Source of the DNA: Erwinia aphidicola
GTDB taxonomy: Bacteria > Pseudomonadota > Gammaproteobacteria > Enterobacterales > Enterobacteriaceae
DNA length: 64,000 nucleotides
Direction of reading: 5' to 3'
NCBI RefSeq assembly: GCF_014773485.1
Contig: NZ_JACXBP010000002.1
Span: 434,001 to 498,000, forward strand
Part shown: positions 1 through 9,921 of the stretch, in pieces
Numbering within the stretch: position 1 is the stretch's first letter
Layout of the letters: each line of letters begins with the position of its first letter
Translations under genes and position numbers: made by a program
Notes under the pieces: generated by a model
Databases searched by the model: none
Told to the model about the DNA's origin: nothing
The model's input: only the letters and a program-made list of their open reading frames with translations

Positions 1-355
1 TGTACGACAGCAGATTGATGATCTGCTCCTCTTCCGTCTGCCTGTCGTAGTTGTAGTTGGCGATCAGCGTCTGGTAGCGGCCCTCCTTGGTCGCCGCTTC
101 AATGCCGCTCAGCAGGTCGGCGAAGATCTGATTTTTAAACGAGGGGATCAGCACGCCGAGGGTGTAGCTTTTCGAACTGAGCAGCATCTCCGGCGCGCGG
201 TTGGGAATGTAGTTTATCTCTTCGATGATCTGCGCGATTTTCGCCCCGGTCTGCGGCGAAACGCGGTCGGGGGTGCGCAGATAGCGGCTTACCGTCATTT
301 TGGTTACGCCAGCAAGCGAAGCGATGTCCTGCAGGGAGATTCGGTGCGCGCGCAT
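1..355 (-). CDS. idnR: LacI-family regulator IdnR, N-terminal part
   Basis: Transcriptional regulator of L-idonate/5-ketogluconate catabolism, cut by the left edge of the window: 118 residues from the ATG at 355 are visible. The first 60 residues form a LacI-type helix-turn-helix (DIASLAGVTKMTVSRYL) followed by the hinge (INYIPNRAPEMLLS), then the start of the periplasmic-binding-like effector domain (YTLGVLIPSF). The sequence closely follows my memory of E. coli IdnR. It lies at the end of the leftward idnD-idnO-idnT row and probably acts on the operator upstream of idnD. An intrinsic terminator sits between idnT and idnR, so idnR probably has its own promoter. Its C-terminus cannot be judged here. 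Confidence 0.88.
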   Translation of the reverse strand, partial: MRAHRISLQDIASLAGVTKMTVSRYLRTPDRVSPQTGAKIAQIIEEINYIPNRAPEMLLSSKSYTLGVLIPSFKNQIFADLLSGIEAATKEGRYQTLIANYNYDRQTEEEQIINLLSY

Positions 356-377
356 CAGGGTTCCGTGATTAAATGTG

Positions 378-408
378 AAAAGGGGCGACCAGAAAATCGG
401 TCGCCCCC
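378..408 (-). terminator. Intrinsic terminator of idnT (also a hairpin-repeat copy)
   Basis: A 9-bp perfect stem (GGGGCGACC at 382-390, GGTCGCCCC at 399-407) is followed on the minus strand by four T residues (378-381), 17 bases after the idnT stop codon. The same hairpin design (GACC-AGAAAA-GGTC core) recurs elsewhere in the window, so this appears to be a dispersed repeat serving as a terminator. Confidence 0.7.
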
Positions 409-425
409 TACTGTACAGCACAGGA

Positions 426-1745
426 TTAATGAATAATCGCGTTCAGGATCAACACCCCTGCCAGGCCGAGGAAGGAGATCAGGGTTTCCATCACCGTCCA
501 GGTTTTCAGCGTTTCGACCACGCTCAGGTTGAAGTAACCTTTGAACAGCCAGAAGCCCGGGTCGTTAACGTGGGAGGCGATAACGCTACCGGAGCCGACC
601 GCCAGCACCATCAGCGCCGGGTCGGCGTGGGTGATAGCGATAATTGGCGTGACGATACCCGCGGTAGTAATCGCCGCCACGGTTGCTGAACCCAGCGCGA
701 TACGCAGCATCGCCGCGACCGTCCAGCACATCAGCAGCGGAGACAGCGACGAGCCTTTCATCATATTGGCGATGTAGTCGCCCACGCCGCTGTCGACCAG
801 CACCTGCTTAAAGGCACCGCCACCGGCGATAATAAAGACGATCATGGCAATGGCGGCAATCGACGAACCGCACATCTCCATCACCTCTTCCATCTTGCGT
901 CCGTTCCGCAGGCCGAGGGTGAAGACGGCAATCACCACCGAGATAAACAGCGCCACCGCCGGGTTGCCGACAAATTCGAAGAACTGGCGCAGCACGTTCT
1001 CTTTCGGCGTGGTCAGCTCAAACACCGCCGCCACCGCCATCAGGATCACCGGGATCACTGCGGCAAAAATGCTGGTCCAGAAGCCCGGCATTTCGTGGTC
1101 TTCGAAGATTTTCGGGTTATACAGCCCTTCCGGCGGCGATTTTTCAAAGCCTTTGAGGAATTTAGAGAAGATTGGCCCGGCGATAATCACCGTCGGGATG
1201 GTGATGATCATGCCGTACAGCAGCGTGGTGCCGAGATTGGCGCCAAAGATGGTGGCGATCGCCGTCGGGCCCGGGTGCGGCGGCAGGAAGCAGTGGGTGA
1301 CCGACAGCGCGGCAACCATCGGCAGGCCAACGTACAGCATCGGCATACCCGATGCGGCAACCACGGTAAACACCAGCGGCAGCAGCAGCACGAAGCCGAT
1401 TTCATAGAACATCGCCAGGCCGACGATCAGCCCGGTGACCATCAGCGCCCACTGCACGCGCTGCTTGCCAAACGAGGCGATCAGCGTGGTGGCAACGCGC
1501 TGCGCGGCCCCGGTGTCCGACACCAGTTTCCCCAGCATCGCCCCGAATCCGAGGATCAGCGCCAGGCTGCCGAGCGTGCCGCCAACCCCCTTCTGGATTG
1601 AGGCGATAACGGCCAGCGGCGTCATCCCTTCCGCCATCCCCACCACGGCGGAGACAAATATCAAGGCGATAAAGCCGTTGACCTTGAAGACGATCATCAG
1701 CACCAACAGCAGGATTACGCCAATAGCTATTATTGTAATGGGCAT
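426..1745 (-). CDS. idnT: L-idonate/gluconate permease, GntP family
   Basis: Inner-membrane symporter for L-idonate, 5-ketogluconate or gluconate. The 439-residue length equals that of E. coli IdnT. The protein is hydrophobic throughout, with about 12 to 14 membrane segments. GntP-family blocks are visible: GVGGTLGSLALILGFGAMLG near residue 55, FLPPHPGPTAIATIFGA near 155, a GGGAFKQVLVDSGVGDYI stretch near 310 and SHVNDPGFWLFKGYF near 395. It follows idnO by 51 bp and ends the idnD-idnO-idnT operon. Gluconate permeases of the same family (GntT, GntU) cannot be excluded from sequence alone, but the neighbours idnD and idnO and the downstream idnR favour IdnT. Confidence 0.9.
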   Translation of the reverse strand: MPITIIAIGVILLLVLMIVFKVNGFIALIFVSAVVGMAEGMTPLAVIASIQKGVGGTLGSLALILGFGAMLGKLVSDTGAAQRVATTLIASFGKQRVQWALMVTGLIVGLAMFYEIGFVLLLPLVFTVVAASGMPMLYVGLPMVAALSVTHCFLPPHPGPTAIATIFGANLGTTLLYGMIITIPTVIIAGPIFSKFLKGFEKSPPEGLYNPKIFEDHEMPGFWTSIFAAVIPVILMAVAAVFELTTPKENVLRQFFEFVGNPAVALFISVVIAVFTLGLRNGRKMEEVMEMCGSSIAAIAMIVFIIAGGGAFKQVLVDSGVGDYIANMMKGSSLSPLLMCWTVAAMLRIALGSATVAAITTAGIVTPIIAITHADPALMVLAVGSGSVIASHVNDPGFWLFKGYFNLSVVETLKTWTVMETLISFLGLAGVLILNAIIH

Positions 1746-1796
1746 AAAGCACTTCCTTTAAGGTAGAGGTAGGTACAGGTGAATAAGTTGTAGCTG

Positions 1797-2567
1797 TTAC
1801 ACCGCCACTCGCATGCCACCATCGACAAAAAGTAAGTGGCCGTTCACAAAATCAGAGGCTTTCGATGCCAGGAACACCGCCGCCCCGATCAACTCCTCCG
1901 GGTTACCCCAGCGCGCCGCCGGGGTGCGCTTGCACAGCCAGGAGGTGAAGGCTTCATCATCCGCCAGTGCCTGGGTCATTTCGGTTTTGAAATAGCCCGG
2001 GGCAATGCCGTTGACCTGAATATTGTGGCGCGCCAGCTCCACGCACATGCCGCGCGTCAGCATGGTGACCGCCCCTTTCGACGCGGCATACGGCGTAATG
2101 GTGTCGCGCCCCAGCTCGCTCTGCATTGAGCCGATGTTGATAATTTTACCTTTCTGGCGCGTGACCATCTGACGGGCCACCGCCTGCGAGACCAGGAACA
2201 CCGCCGTCTGGTTGACCGCAATCACCTCGTTCCAGTCCTGCTCCGGGAATTCGAGGAACGGGCGGCGGCGCTGGATCCCGGCGTTATTCACCAGCACGTC
2301 AATCGGGCCTATTTCACTCTCAATCTTCGCTACCGCCGCGTTCACTTCGGCGGACTGGGTGACGTTAAAGGCCACCGCGTGGGCCTTAAAGCCCTGCTGT
2401 TGCAGCTCGGCGGCGGCTCTCTCTGCGCCCTGTTGCGTGGTGGCGTTGATAATCACCTCTGCCCCGGCTTCGCACAGGCCCTTCGCCATCAGAAAGCCGA
2501 TGCCGCGAGCGGAACCGGTGATCAGCACGCGTTTGTTTTCCAGCGAGAAAAGTGTGGTCATGGTCAT
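1797..2567 (-). CDS. idnO: 5-keto-D-gluconate 5-reductase, SDR family
   Basis: Cytoplasmic short-chain dehydrogenase (256 residues) that reduces 5-ketogluconate to D-gluconate with NAD(P)H, the second step of L-idonate breakdown. It shows the Rossmann glycine motif GSARGIG near residue 18, the NNAG motif, the catalytic Ser (INIGSMQSELG) and the YAASK Tyr-Lys pair near residue 161, and the C-terminal FVNGHLLFVDGGM block typical of the family. It begins 3 bp after the idnD stop, so the two are translationally close, and idnT follows. The first two Met codons (1 and 3) are both possible starts. Specificity for 5-ketogluconate is inferred from context and similarity to E. coli IdnO. Confidence 0.92.
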   Translation of the reverse strand: MTMTTLFSLENKRVLITGSARGIGFLMAKGLCEAGAEVIINATTQQGAERAAAELQQQGFKAHAVAFNVTQSAEVNAAVAKIESEIGPIDVLVNNAGIQRRRPFLEFPEQDWNEVIAVNQTAVFLVSQAVARQMVTRQKGKIINIGSMQSELGRDTITPYAASKGAVTMLTRGMCVELARHNIQVNGIAPGYFKTEMTQALADDEAFTSWLCKRTPAARWGNPEELIGAAVFLASKASDFVNGHLLFVDGGMRVAV

Positions 2568-2570
2568 CCC

Positions 2571-3602
2571 TTAAAAAGTTAGCTGCACTTTGGCGGCTTT
2601 GCTCTTGTCACCGGCAAACTGCAGCGCCGCATCGATATTCTGGTAGTCATAGGCACCGCTAAACAGCGGCAGTGGGTTAACCGTGCCGTTGCCGAGCCAC
2701 TCAACCGCCGTATTGAACTCGGTGGTGAAGCGGAAAGAGCCGACCAGATTAATCTCTTTGGCGATCAGCATCATGATCGGGAAGCCCGGTACGTCGCCGC
2801 CCATACCGACCTGCACCAGCGTGCCTTTGGCGCGGGTGACTTCCAGGCAGCGGGTCAGCGAGGAGGGATGGCCGGAGGCCTCAAACGACACGTCAAAATA
2901 GCCCTTATCCGCCAGGTAGGACGCAAAATCGCCGTCTGCGGCATGAATGGTGCGGGTAGCGCCCATGGCGGTTGCCATCTCCAGCGAGCGCTCGCTGACG
3001 TCGGCACAGACCACCTCCGCCGCGCCTTTGGCTTTCGCCGCGGCGGCAATCAGGCAGCCAATCGGACCCACGCCGGAGATAAACACTTTTTTGCCTTTCA
3101 GCGCGCCGCCCTGGTTGGCCGCGTGAATGCACACCGCCAGCGGTTCAGCGAACACCATAATGGTGTCGTCGGCGGCGTTGTCGTAGGGGATGCACTGCGC
3201 GCTGTCGACCACTTTGTACTGGGTAAAGCCGCCGTCCACGTGCGGGGTATACATCGCGCTGCCGAAGAAGCGCATGGTGGTGCACTGGTTATCTTCATCC
3301 GCCAGGCAATACTTGCAGCAGCCGCACGGCTTCGACGGGTTAACCGCCACTTTCTGCCCCTCTTTTAGCGCCGGGTTATCGCTTTTCACCACCTGGCCGA
3401 TCACTTCGTGGCCGAGGATCATCGGCATCTTCACCGCAAAACTGCCGACTTTACCGTGCTGGTAGTAGTGCAGATCGGAACCGCAGATGCCGCCGCGCGT
3501 GATGCGCACCAGCGTGCCTTCGCCCTGGTAGTTGACCTGCTGGCTGATGACTTCAACCTGTTCTTTACCGTTAATCATGCAGGATTGCGTGATGGTGCTC
3601 AT
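2571..3602 (-). CDS. idnD: L-idonate 5-dehydrogenase, zinc-dependent MDR family
   Basis: Medium-chain alcohol dehydrogenase of 343 residues that oxidises L-idonate to 5-ketogluconate with NAD(P)+. Catalytic zinc ligands are visible in GGICGSDLHYYQHG (Cys near residue 39) and LGHEVIG (His-Glu near 65). The structural zinc lobe has four Cys in CGCCKYCLADEDNQC near residues 93 to 107. The cofactor domain has ISGVGPIGCLIAAAAKAKG near residue 175. It is the first gene of the idn operon, and the 240-bp gap to divergent fadH carries a CRP-like and a GntR/IdnR-like site. In E. coli the divergent partner is the kinase gene idnK; here it is fadH. Confidence 0.92.
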   Translation of the reverse strand: MSTITQSCMINGKEQVEVISQQVNYQGEGTLVRITRGGICGSDLHYYQHGKVGSFAVKMPMILGHEVIGQVVKSDNPALKEGQKVAVNPSKPCGCCKYCLADEDNQCTTMRFFGSAMYTPHVDGGFTQYKVVDSAQCIPYDNAADDTIMVFAEPLAVCIHAANQGGALKGKKVFISGVGPIGCLIAAAAKAKGAAEVVCADVSERSLEMATAMGATRTIHAADGDFASYLADKGYFDVSFEASGHPSSLTRCLEVTRAKGTLVQVGMGGDVPGFPIMMLIAKEINLVGSFRFTTEFNTAVEWLGNGTVNPLPLFSGAYDYQNIDAALQFAGDKSKAAKVQLTF

Positions 3603-3663
3603 GACGTACCTCTAAATGCGTATCAGTTCAGCTGCCTATCAGACAGATGTTTAACTTGTAAAA

Positions 3664-3681
3664 CTGTGAATCAGATCACCA
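3664..3681. promoter_or_regulatory. CRP-binding-site-like sequence upstream of idnD
   Basis: TGTGA-ATCAGA-TCACC at 3665-3680 matches 9 of 10 core positions of the CRP consensus TGTGA-N6-TCACA. It lies about 62 to 79 bp upstream of the idnD start, a position suited to activation of this catabolic operon. It could also affect divergent fadH. Confidence 0.65.
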
Positions 3682-3701
3682 AAATTCATGTTACTAAACC
3701 C

Positions 3702-3717
3702 ATGTTACGCATAACGT
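3702..3717. promoter_or_regulatory. GntR/IdnR-type operator
   Basis: ATGTTACGCATAACGT fits the ATGTTA-N4-TAACAT palindrome recognised by GntR and IdnR (GntH) in E. coli, with one changed position in the right arm. A further left half-site ATGTTA lies at 3688-3693. Its position in the idnD-fadH intergenic region supports control of idn expression by the IdnR at the left edge. Confidence 0.6.
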
Positions 3718-3776
3718 GAAGCAGGTAGCCCTTTCAGGGTAGCGGGAATCAGTGGCGCGCATCACAAAGCCAATAA

Positions 3777-5855
<2,079 letters not shown>

Positions 5856-5895
5856 TGCCGGAATAGCGCGGGCCAGGCCGGATCCTGTCGGGTAC

Positions 5896-6942
5896 TCAAC
5901 TCGCCAGGATAACCTGGTCACGCCCCTGCTGCTTCCCTTTGTACAACGCTTGATCCGCGCGTAGCAGAGCGCTTTCAAAATCCTCCGCCGGGCGTATTTC
6001 GCTCACGGCCAGGGTTGCGGTGACGGTAATGGGCTTATCACCTGTCTGTCCGGCCCAATTGCGGATGCGCGACAGGATTTTATCCGCTACTGTCTCTGCC
6101 ACTTGCGCCGATGTCAGGGGCATCAATATCAGAAATTCTTCGCCCCCCCAACGCGAAGCCACATCCGTCGTGCGCACATGACTGCCGATCGCCTCCGCGA
6201 CGCGTTTGAGGATCAGATCGCCCCATTCGTGACCCAGGCGATCGTTAATCTGTTTGAAGTGATCGACGTCCAGCAAAATGATGGCTGTTGGCCCCGACTC
6301 AGATAATTGCCCGACCTCCTGCATGACCCGGCGGCGGGTGTAGAGATTGGTCAGGCTATCGCGATTGGCCGTGTGAAACAGTTTGGACTGCACAGAACGG
6401 GTGAAGCCCACGGATAAGGCGGTGCAGTGCAGCAGCACGCTAAGTGCGGCAAACACATTGATGACGCCGATCACCTCCAGCAACTGCCCCCCGACGCCAG
6501 AATTGATCCCCATGTGCCCTCGTAACGCAAACCCAGCCACCGAAACGGCAACGATGGCAAAATTAAGCATTAAACGTGGTACGGGTGCATGTTGAAAACT
6601 AAACGCGATAATCGGGATCAGGCAATACAGGTAAAAGTAAAAATTGCTGTCCCAACCCAGCTTCCAGGTCGCCAGCAGGGCATGCAGAATAATTTCTACA
6701 CTCATCAATATGCCAGTAAAACTATAGCGACCTGCGCGTATCGCCTTCAGGCAGAACACATAAACGAAAATACTGACGACATTACCCGCTGCAAGGGAGG
6801 GAAATTGCAGCACGATAAACAGGATGAGAAATACGATGTGAATACCTAAGGCGAGCCACACAATGGGCACAATGTGCAGCCAGAACTGTCTGGTCGTTTC
6901 GCGCAGCAGTTGTGCGTTGTCACGCGACGATAGGGTATTCAT
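5896..6942 (-). CDS. Membrane-bound diguanylate cyclase (GGDEF)
   Basis: Probable cyclic-di-GMP synthase of 348 residues. The first 180 or so residues hold about six hydrophobic segments (for example IVFLILFIVLQF, GVINVFAALSVLLH) with no recognisable sensory domain. A GGDEF domain follows: SLTNLYTRRRVMQE near 197, the metal-binding LLDVDHFKQINDRLGH near 225, and the active-site loop RWGGEEFLILMP near 265. The RxxD inhibitory site (RTTD) sits five residues before GGEEF, so feedback inhibition by c-di-GMP is expected. No EAL domain is present. The gene stands alone, between convergent fadH and the ArsR/OYE pair, and is not at this position in E. coli. Confidence 0.9.
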   Translation of the reverse strand: MNTLSSRDNAQLLRETTRQFWLHIVPIVWLALGIHIVFLILFIVLQFPSLAAGNVVSIFVYVFCLKAIRAGRYSFTGILMSVEIILHALLATWKLGWDSNFYFYLYCLIPIIAFSFQHAPVPRLMLNFAIVAVSVAGFALRGHMGINSGVGGQLLEVIGVINVFAALSVLLHCTALSVGFTRSVQSKLFHTANRDSLTNLYTRRRVMQEVGQLSESGPTAIILLDVDHFKQINDRLGHEWGDLILKRVAEAIGSHVRTTDVASRWGGEEFLILMPLTSAQVAETVADKILSRIRNWAGQTGDKPITVTATLAVSEIRPAEDFESALLRADQALYKGKQQGRDQVILAS

Positions 6943-7089
6943 CAGGCAGCCTCAGTGGGGGGATGGAGTGATATTATTACAGTTGATAAGTGCGAAACGT
7001 AATGCAGGGTGTGAAGAGTGTGATGTGGTCGTACAGGATTAATTCAGCGTGACTCTGGCGCAGTCTGACTGGCGTGATAATCCTGACTA

Positions 7090-7404
7090 TCAGAGTTCCT
7101 GCAGTGACTGGGTGACGACACGGGTCAATTCGCCAATACGCGGTTCGCAGCGGCGATAATAGGTCCACTTGCCCACCTTGCTGGCTTCAATCAGGCCTGC
7201 ATCATACAGCACCTTGAGGCAGAGTGAAGTGGCGGGCTGCGATAAGCCCGCCTTATCCTGAATGAGGCTGGCGCAGACGCCATATTGTTCGAAGGGATAG
7301 AGCTGGGAATAACCAGCAAACGCTTCTTCAGGATTTTTTAGCCATTTCAGTACTGCAACTCGCGTGGGGTTGGACAGCAACTTTAAGGCATTTTCCGCTG
7401 ACAT
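7090..7404 (-). CDS. ArsR-family winged-helix regulator
   Basis: A 104-residue DNA-binding protein of the ArsR/SmtB type: NALKLLSNPTRVAVLKWL at the N-terminus, recognition region GLSQPATSLCLKVLYDAGLIE near 55 to 75, then the beta-wing KVGKWTYYRRCE. The classic ELCVCDL metal site is absent; two Cys remain (YGVCAS and RRCEP), so a redox or electrophile signal is as plausible as a metal. It lies 16 bp downstream of the flavin reductase gene on the same strand and most likely shares its transcript, suggesting feedback control of that gene. The ligand is unknown. Confidence 0.85.
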   Translation of the reverse strand: MSAENALKLLSNPTRVAVLKWLKNPEEAFAGYSQLYPFEQYGVCASLIQDKAGLSQPATSLCLKVLYDAGLIEASKVGKWTYYRRCEPRIGELTRVVTQSLQEL

Positions 7405-7420
7405 GCAGCCTCACAAAACA

Positions 7421-8539
7421 TCAGGATGGATAAACAGGATAATCAGTATATCCTTTCTCATCACCGCCATACAGTGAGGAATTATCCGCGATATTGAGAG
7501 GATGGCCGCATTTTAAACGCTGCGGTAAATCCGGATTGGCAATAAAGGGGCGGCCAAAGCCGAACAGATCTCCCCAGCCTTTTTCCAGCATCCGTTCCGC
7601 TTTTTCCTGGGTATAGCGGCCTGAATACATAATGGGCGAACGGAAAGTTTCGCGCAGGGCGATCCTGAAGCTTTGCGGCAGCTCCGGACTGTTTTCCCAA
7701 TCGGCTTCCGCAATGGAGAGATACCCCACGTCGAGCTCGTTGAGCAGCTGCGCGGCGCGCAGGTATGTGGCGTGCGGATCGCGCTCAACCAGTCCCAGAT
7801 AGACGCGCTCTTCATCGGTGCTCGAAAACAGCGGCGCAAAGCGAACGCCAACGCGATGGCTGCCAAACACCGAACTGACCGCCTCGGTGACTTCGCGCAG
7901 AAAACGCAGACGATTATCCAGTGAACCGCCGTACTCATCATCGCGAAAGTTAGTATGTTCAGAAATAAACTGGTTAATCAGGTAGCCGTTGGCGGAGTGC
8001 AGTTCGACACCGTCGAAACCCGCCGTTTTCGCATTCTCCGCAGCGATTCGATAAAGTTCTACGATCTCTTTCACTTCTGCGGTGGTCAGCTCGCGCGGCG
8101 CGCTGGGTGCCGTCAATATTCCGGCTCCAGGCGCGGTTTCAATAAACACCCTGACGTTATCAGCGGCTACGGCTGAGGGGGCCACGGGTGGCTGGTTGCC
8201 CGGCTGAAGTTCCTGATGCGAAACGCGCCCCACATGCCAGAGCTGGCAGAAAATCGTGCCGCCTTCCTGATGTACCGCCTCGGTGACTTTTTTCCAGCCG
8301 GCAATCTGCGCAGCGCTGTGAATACCGGGCGTCCACGCATATCCCTGGCCGCGGGGTTCAATTTGTGTGCCTTCCGTCACCATAAACCCTGCGCTGGATC
8401 GCTGGCGGTAGTATTCCACCATCAGATCGCTGGGGATGTTGCCCGGCTGTGCGCTGCGGCAGCGTGTCAGAGGGGGCAAGGCGATACGGTTGCGTAGCGG
8501 CAGGCCACCCAGCGTCAGGGGGGTAAAAAGAGATGACAT
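7421..8539 (-). CDS. Old Yellow Enzyme family alkene reductase (NemA-like)
   Basis: FMN-dependent NADPH oxidoreductase of 372 residues that reduces activated C=C bonds and related electrophiles. The TIM-barrel start MSSLFTPLTLGGLPLRNRI is typical. The substrate-binding His and Asn are in VELHSANGYLINQF near residue 180, and the FMN phosphate region is FGFGRPFIANPDLPQRL near 325. I chose the ATG at 8539, which follows an AGAGGA ribosome-binding site; an upstream in-frame Met at 8587 has no such site. The ArsR regulator gene follows after 16 bp. In E. coli the related nemA is paired with the TetR-type nemR; the pairing here is different, so the symbol nemA is not assigned. Confidence 0.9.
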   Translation of the reverse strand: MSSLFTPLTLGGLPLRNRIALPPLTRCRSAQPGNIPSDLMVEYYRQRSSAGFMVTEGTQIEPRGQGYAWTPGIHSAAQIAGWKKVTEAVHQEGGTIFCQLWHVGRVSHQELQPGNQPPVAPSAVAADNVRVFIETAPGAGILTAPSAPRELTTAEVKEIVELYRIAAENAKTAGFDGVELHSANGYLINQFISEHTNFRDDEYGGSLDNRLRFLREVTEAVSSVFGSHRVGVRFAPLFSSTDEERVYLGLVERDPHATYLRAAQLLNELDVGYLSIAEADWENSPELPQSFRIALRETFRSPIMYSGRYTQEKAERMLEKGWGDLFGFGRPFIANPDLPQRLKCGHPLNIADNSSLYGGDEKGYTDYPVYPS

Positions 8540-8694
8540 AACGAAAAATCCTCTGGCTGATAAAGTGGCGACATTATATTTATACATTTAAATTTGTAAA
8601 TGCATTGTCCGTTCTTTTTTTCTCTGGCGCAACGTGGATAACCCTTCTCCTGCAGCCCGGATCCACAGCGAACCCGGCATTTTATCTGCTGACC

Positions 8695-8722
8695 GGGCGG
8701 ACCAGAAAAGAGGGTCCGCCCC
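8695..8722. repeat. Dispersed hairpin repeat, copy B
   Basis: GGGCGGACC (8695-8703) and GGTCCGCCC (8713-8721) form a perfect 9-bp stem around AGAAAAGAG. The loop and stem design match the copies at 381-410 and 9777-9806. Confidence 0.75.
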
Positions 8723-8760
8723 TACGCGACTCATGCTGGCTGGCTCTAACGGGAGGAGCG

Positions 8761-8792
8761 AAAAATAATAAAAAGCCCCTGCAACGGGGCTT
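8761..8792 (-). terminator. Intrinsic terminator of the small hypothetical gene
   Basis: On the minus strand AAGCCCC-GTTGCA-GGGGCTT is followed by a T-rich tract (TTTTTATTATTTTT reading from 8774 down to 8761). It ends the leftward pair of unknown genes at 8807-9530. Confidence 0.8.
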
Positions 8793-8806
8793 GGTACCAC
8801 GATGCT

Positions 8807-9016
8807 TTAGTCTGTAGCTTTGTCCGGCCGGGGGGGTCTCTTTGCAGGCTTCAAACACTCACCGACGTAGCGCCCATCGACGATTTTAATCTCACCCGAG
8901 GCCAGCTTTTCACGAACCAAACGGCCAGCGGCTTCGTGGAGTCGCTTACCCAGTTCCAGCGTCAAACGTTCGACCGCAGCGTTGTGCTGCTCAATAGTAT
9001 TTTGTGGTGACGACAT
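8807..9016 (-). CDS. Small hypothetical protein (69 aa), second gene of an unknown pair
   Basis: I do not recognise this protein. From the ATG at 9016 it has 69 residues: a charged, helix-prone N-terminal half (IEQHNAAVERLTLELGKRLH, then EAAGRLVREKLASGEIKIV) and a basic Pro/Lys-rich tail (LKPAKRPPRPDKATD). The start is supported by an AAAGGAGGAAG ribosome-binding site immediately upstream; an upstream in-frame Met at 9100 lacks one. It overlaps the end of the 179-residue gene by 26 bp in another frame and has its own terminator downstream. The overlap and small size recall toxin-antitoxin or effector-immunity pairs, but nothing in the sequence shows such a function. Confidence 0.6.
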   Translation of the reverse strand: MSSPQNTIEQHNAAVERLTLELGKRLHEAAGRLVREKLASGEIKIVDGRYVGECLKPAKRPPRPDKATD

Positions 9017-9530
9017 AACATCTTCCTCCTTTAGCAACATCACTGTAGGGGTGCCAGCCAGCAAACCTGGCCTTAAACAACCTGCTCTGTCTGAATCCAT
9101 TCACACCCAGGGCTTTACTGTACAGAGTTGTTAAATCTGTTTTGCGCTGATGCTGTAGATCAATGGCGGCACAGAAGACATAAGCTCCTGCGTGACAAAC
9201 ACTATAATGATCAAAAATTATACTTGCAACCTCACGAAAAACGCTTCCAGCGTTATTAGCGGAATGACTAACATGACCGAAACCTTTAAATGACACAGTA
9301 TCAGGATCAACCTCATCGAATGCCAAAGTCCATACTCCGCTGGCAGGAAATACGAAGTCAGGCTTAACGACAAATATATCAACTGCCTTATCGTTAAGAT
9401 CATGAATATTTTCAACTCGTTGAAACCCAACGCCAAATAACTTGCCCCCTACGGAAAAAAGCCTGTAAATCATTTCACTACCGAATCGATCGTCAAAGGG
9501 TGCAAGCCACTGAATCGGGTTATTATTCAT
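8991..9530 (-). CDS. Hypothetical protein (179 aa), first gene of an unknown pair
   Basis: I do not recognise this family. The 179 residues have no signal peptide and no clear membrane segment. The middle (GVWTLAFDEVDPDTVSFKGF) looks like beta strands, and the later part (HAGAYVFCAAIDLQHQRKTD, LTTLYSKALGVNGF) alternates strand and helix in a way that distantly recalls small alpha/beta acyltransferase-like folds; this is only an impression. A strong ribosome-binding site (AAGGAGG) precedes the ATG at 9530. The downstream 69-residue gene overlaps its end by 26 bp, so the two are likely co-translated. The pair is absent from the equivalent E. coli location and lies in the accessory stretch between fadH and rlmG. 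Confidence 0.6.
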   Translation of the reverse strand: MNNNPIQWLAPFDDRFGSEMIYRLFSVGGKLFGVGFQRVENIHDLNDKAVDIFVVKPDFVFPASGVWTLAFDEVDPDTVSFKGFGHVSHSANNAGSVFREVASIIFDHYSVCHAGAYVFCAAIDLQHQRKTDLTTLYSKALGVNGFRQSRLFKARFAGWHPYSDVAKGGRCYVVTTKYY

Positions 9531-9921
9531 AGAGCGCCTCCTTGCTCTTGCTGCTTTTAGCGCCTCAACCAGATGCCGATCTGTTCCATGACTTTCAGGT
9601 CGAGGTGATTAATCCCCCAAGCTTGCCTCATAATTAAAATAATTTTATTAAATCTCTTTCAACTGACTTACTTCTCTTTATTTTTGGAATCGCTCTCGCA
9701 AACTATTTTCCCTGTTACAGCGATTTTTCATAAATTTAAAGTTCTGTTAAGCGGGTAGTTTCAACATGGAGGTAGCGGGCGGACCAGAAAAGAGGGTTCG
9801 CCCCTATAACAGTCGACTTCTGAAAATGTAGGGGCCGATTATTTTTTCGTTCGGCCGGTGGAATGGTTTCCGCCCGCTTTTCTGGTAGCATCGAGCTCTT
9901 TCCCGCTTTGAGGAATTCACC
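9531..9921. other. Intergenic region with repeats, no gene seen
   Basis: 391 bp between the unknown leftward pair and the PgeF-like gene. The left part is AT-rich and presumably carries the promoter of the 179-residue gene. The right part holds hairpin repeat copy C (9777-9806) and another inverted pair, GGCCGA at 9833-9838 with TCGGCC at 9851-9856. No credible coding sequence is visible. Confidence 0.6.
9777..9806. repeat. Dispersed hairpin repeat, copy C
   Basis: GGGCGGACC (9777-9785) pairs with GGTTCGCCC (9795-9803) around AGAAAAGAG, with one G-T position. Apart from that base it is nearly identical to copy B about 1.1 kb to the left; the two copies flank the unknown gene pair. Confidence 0.75.
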
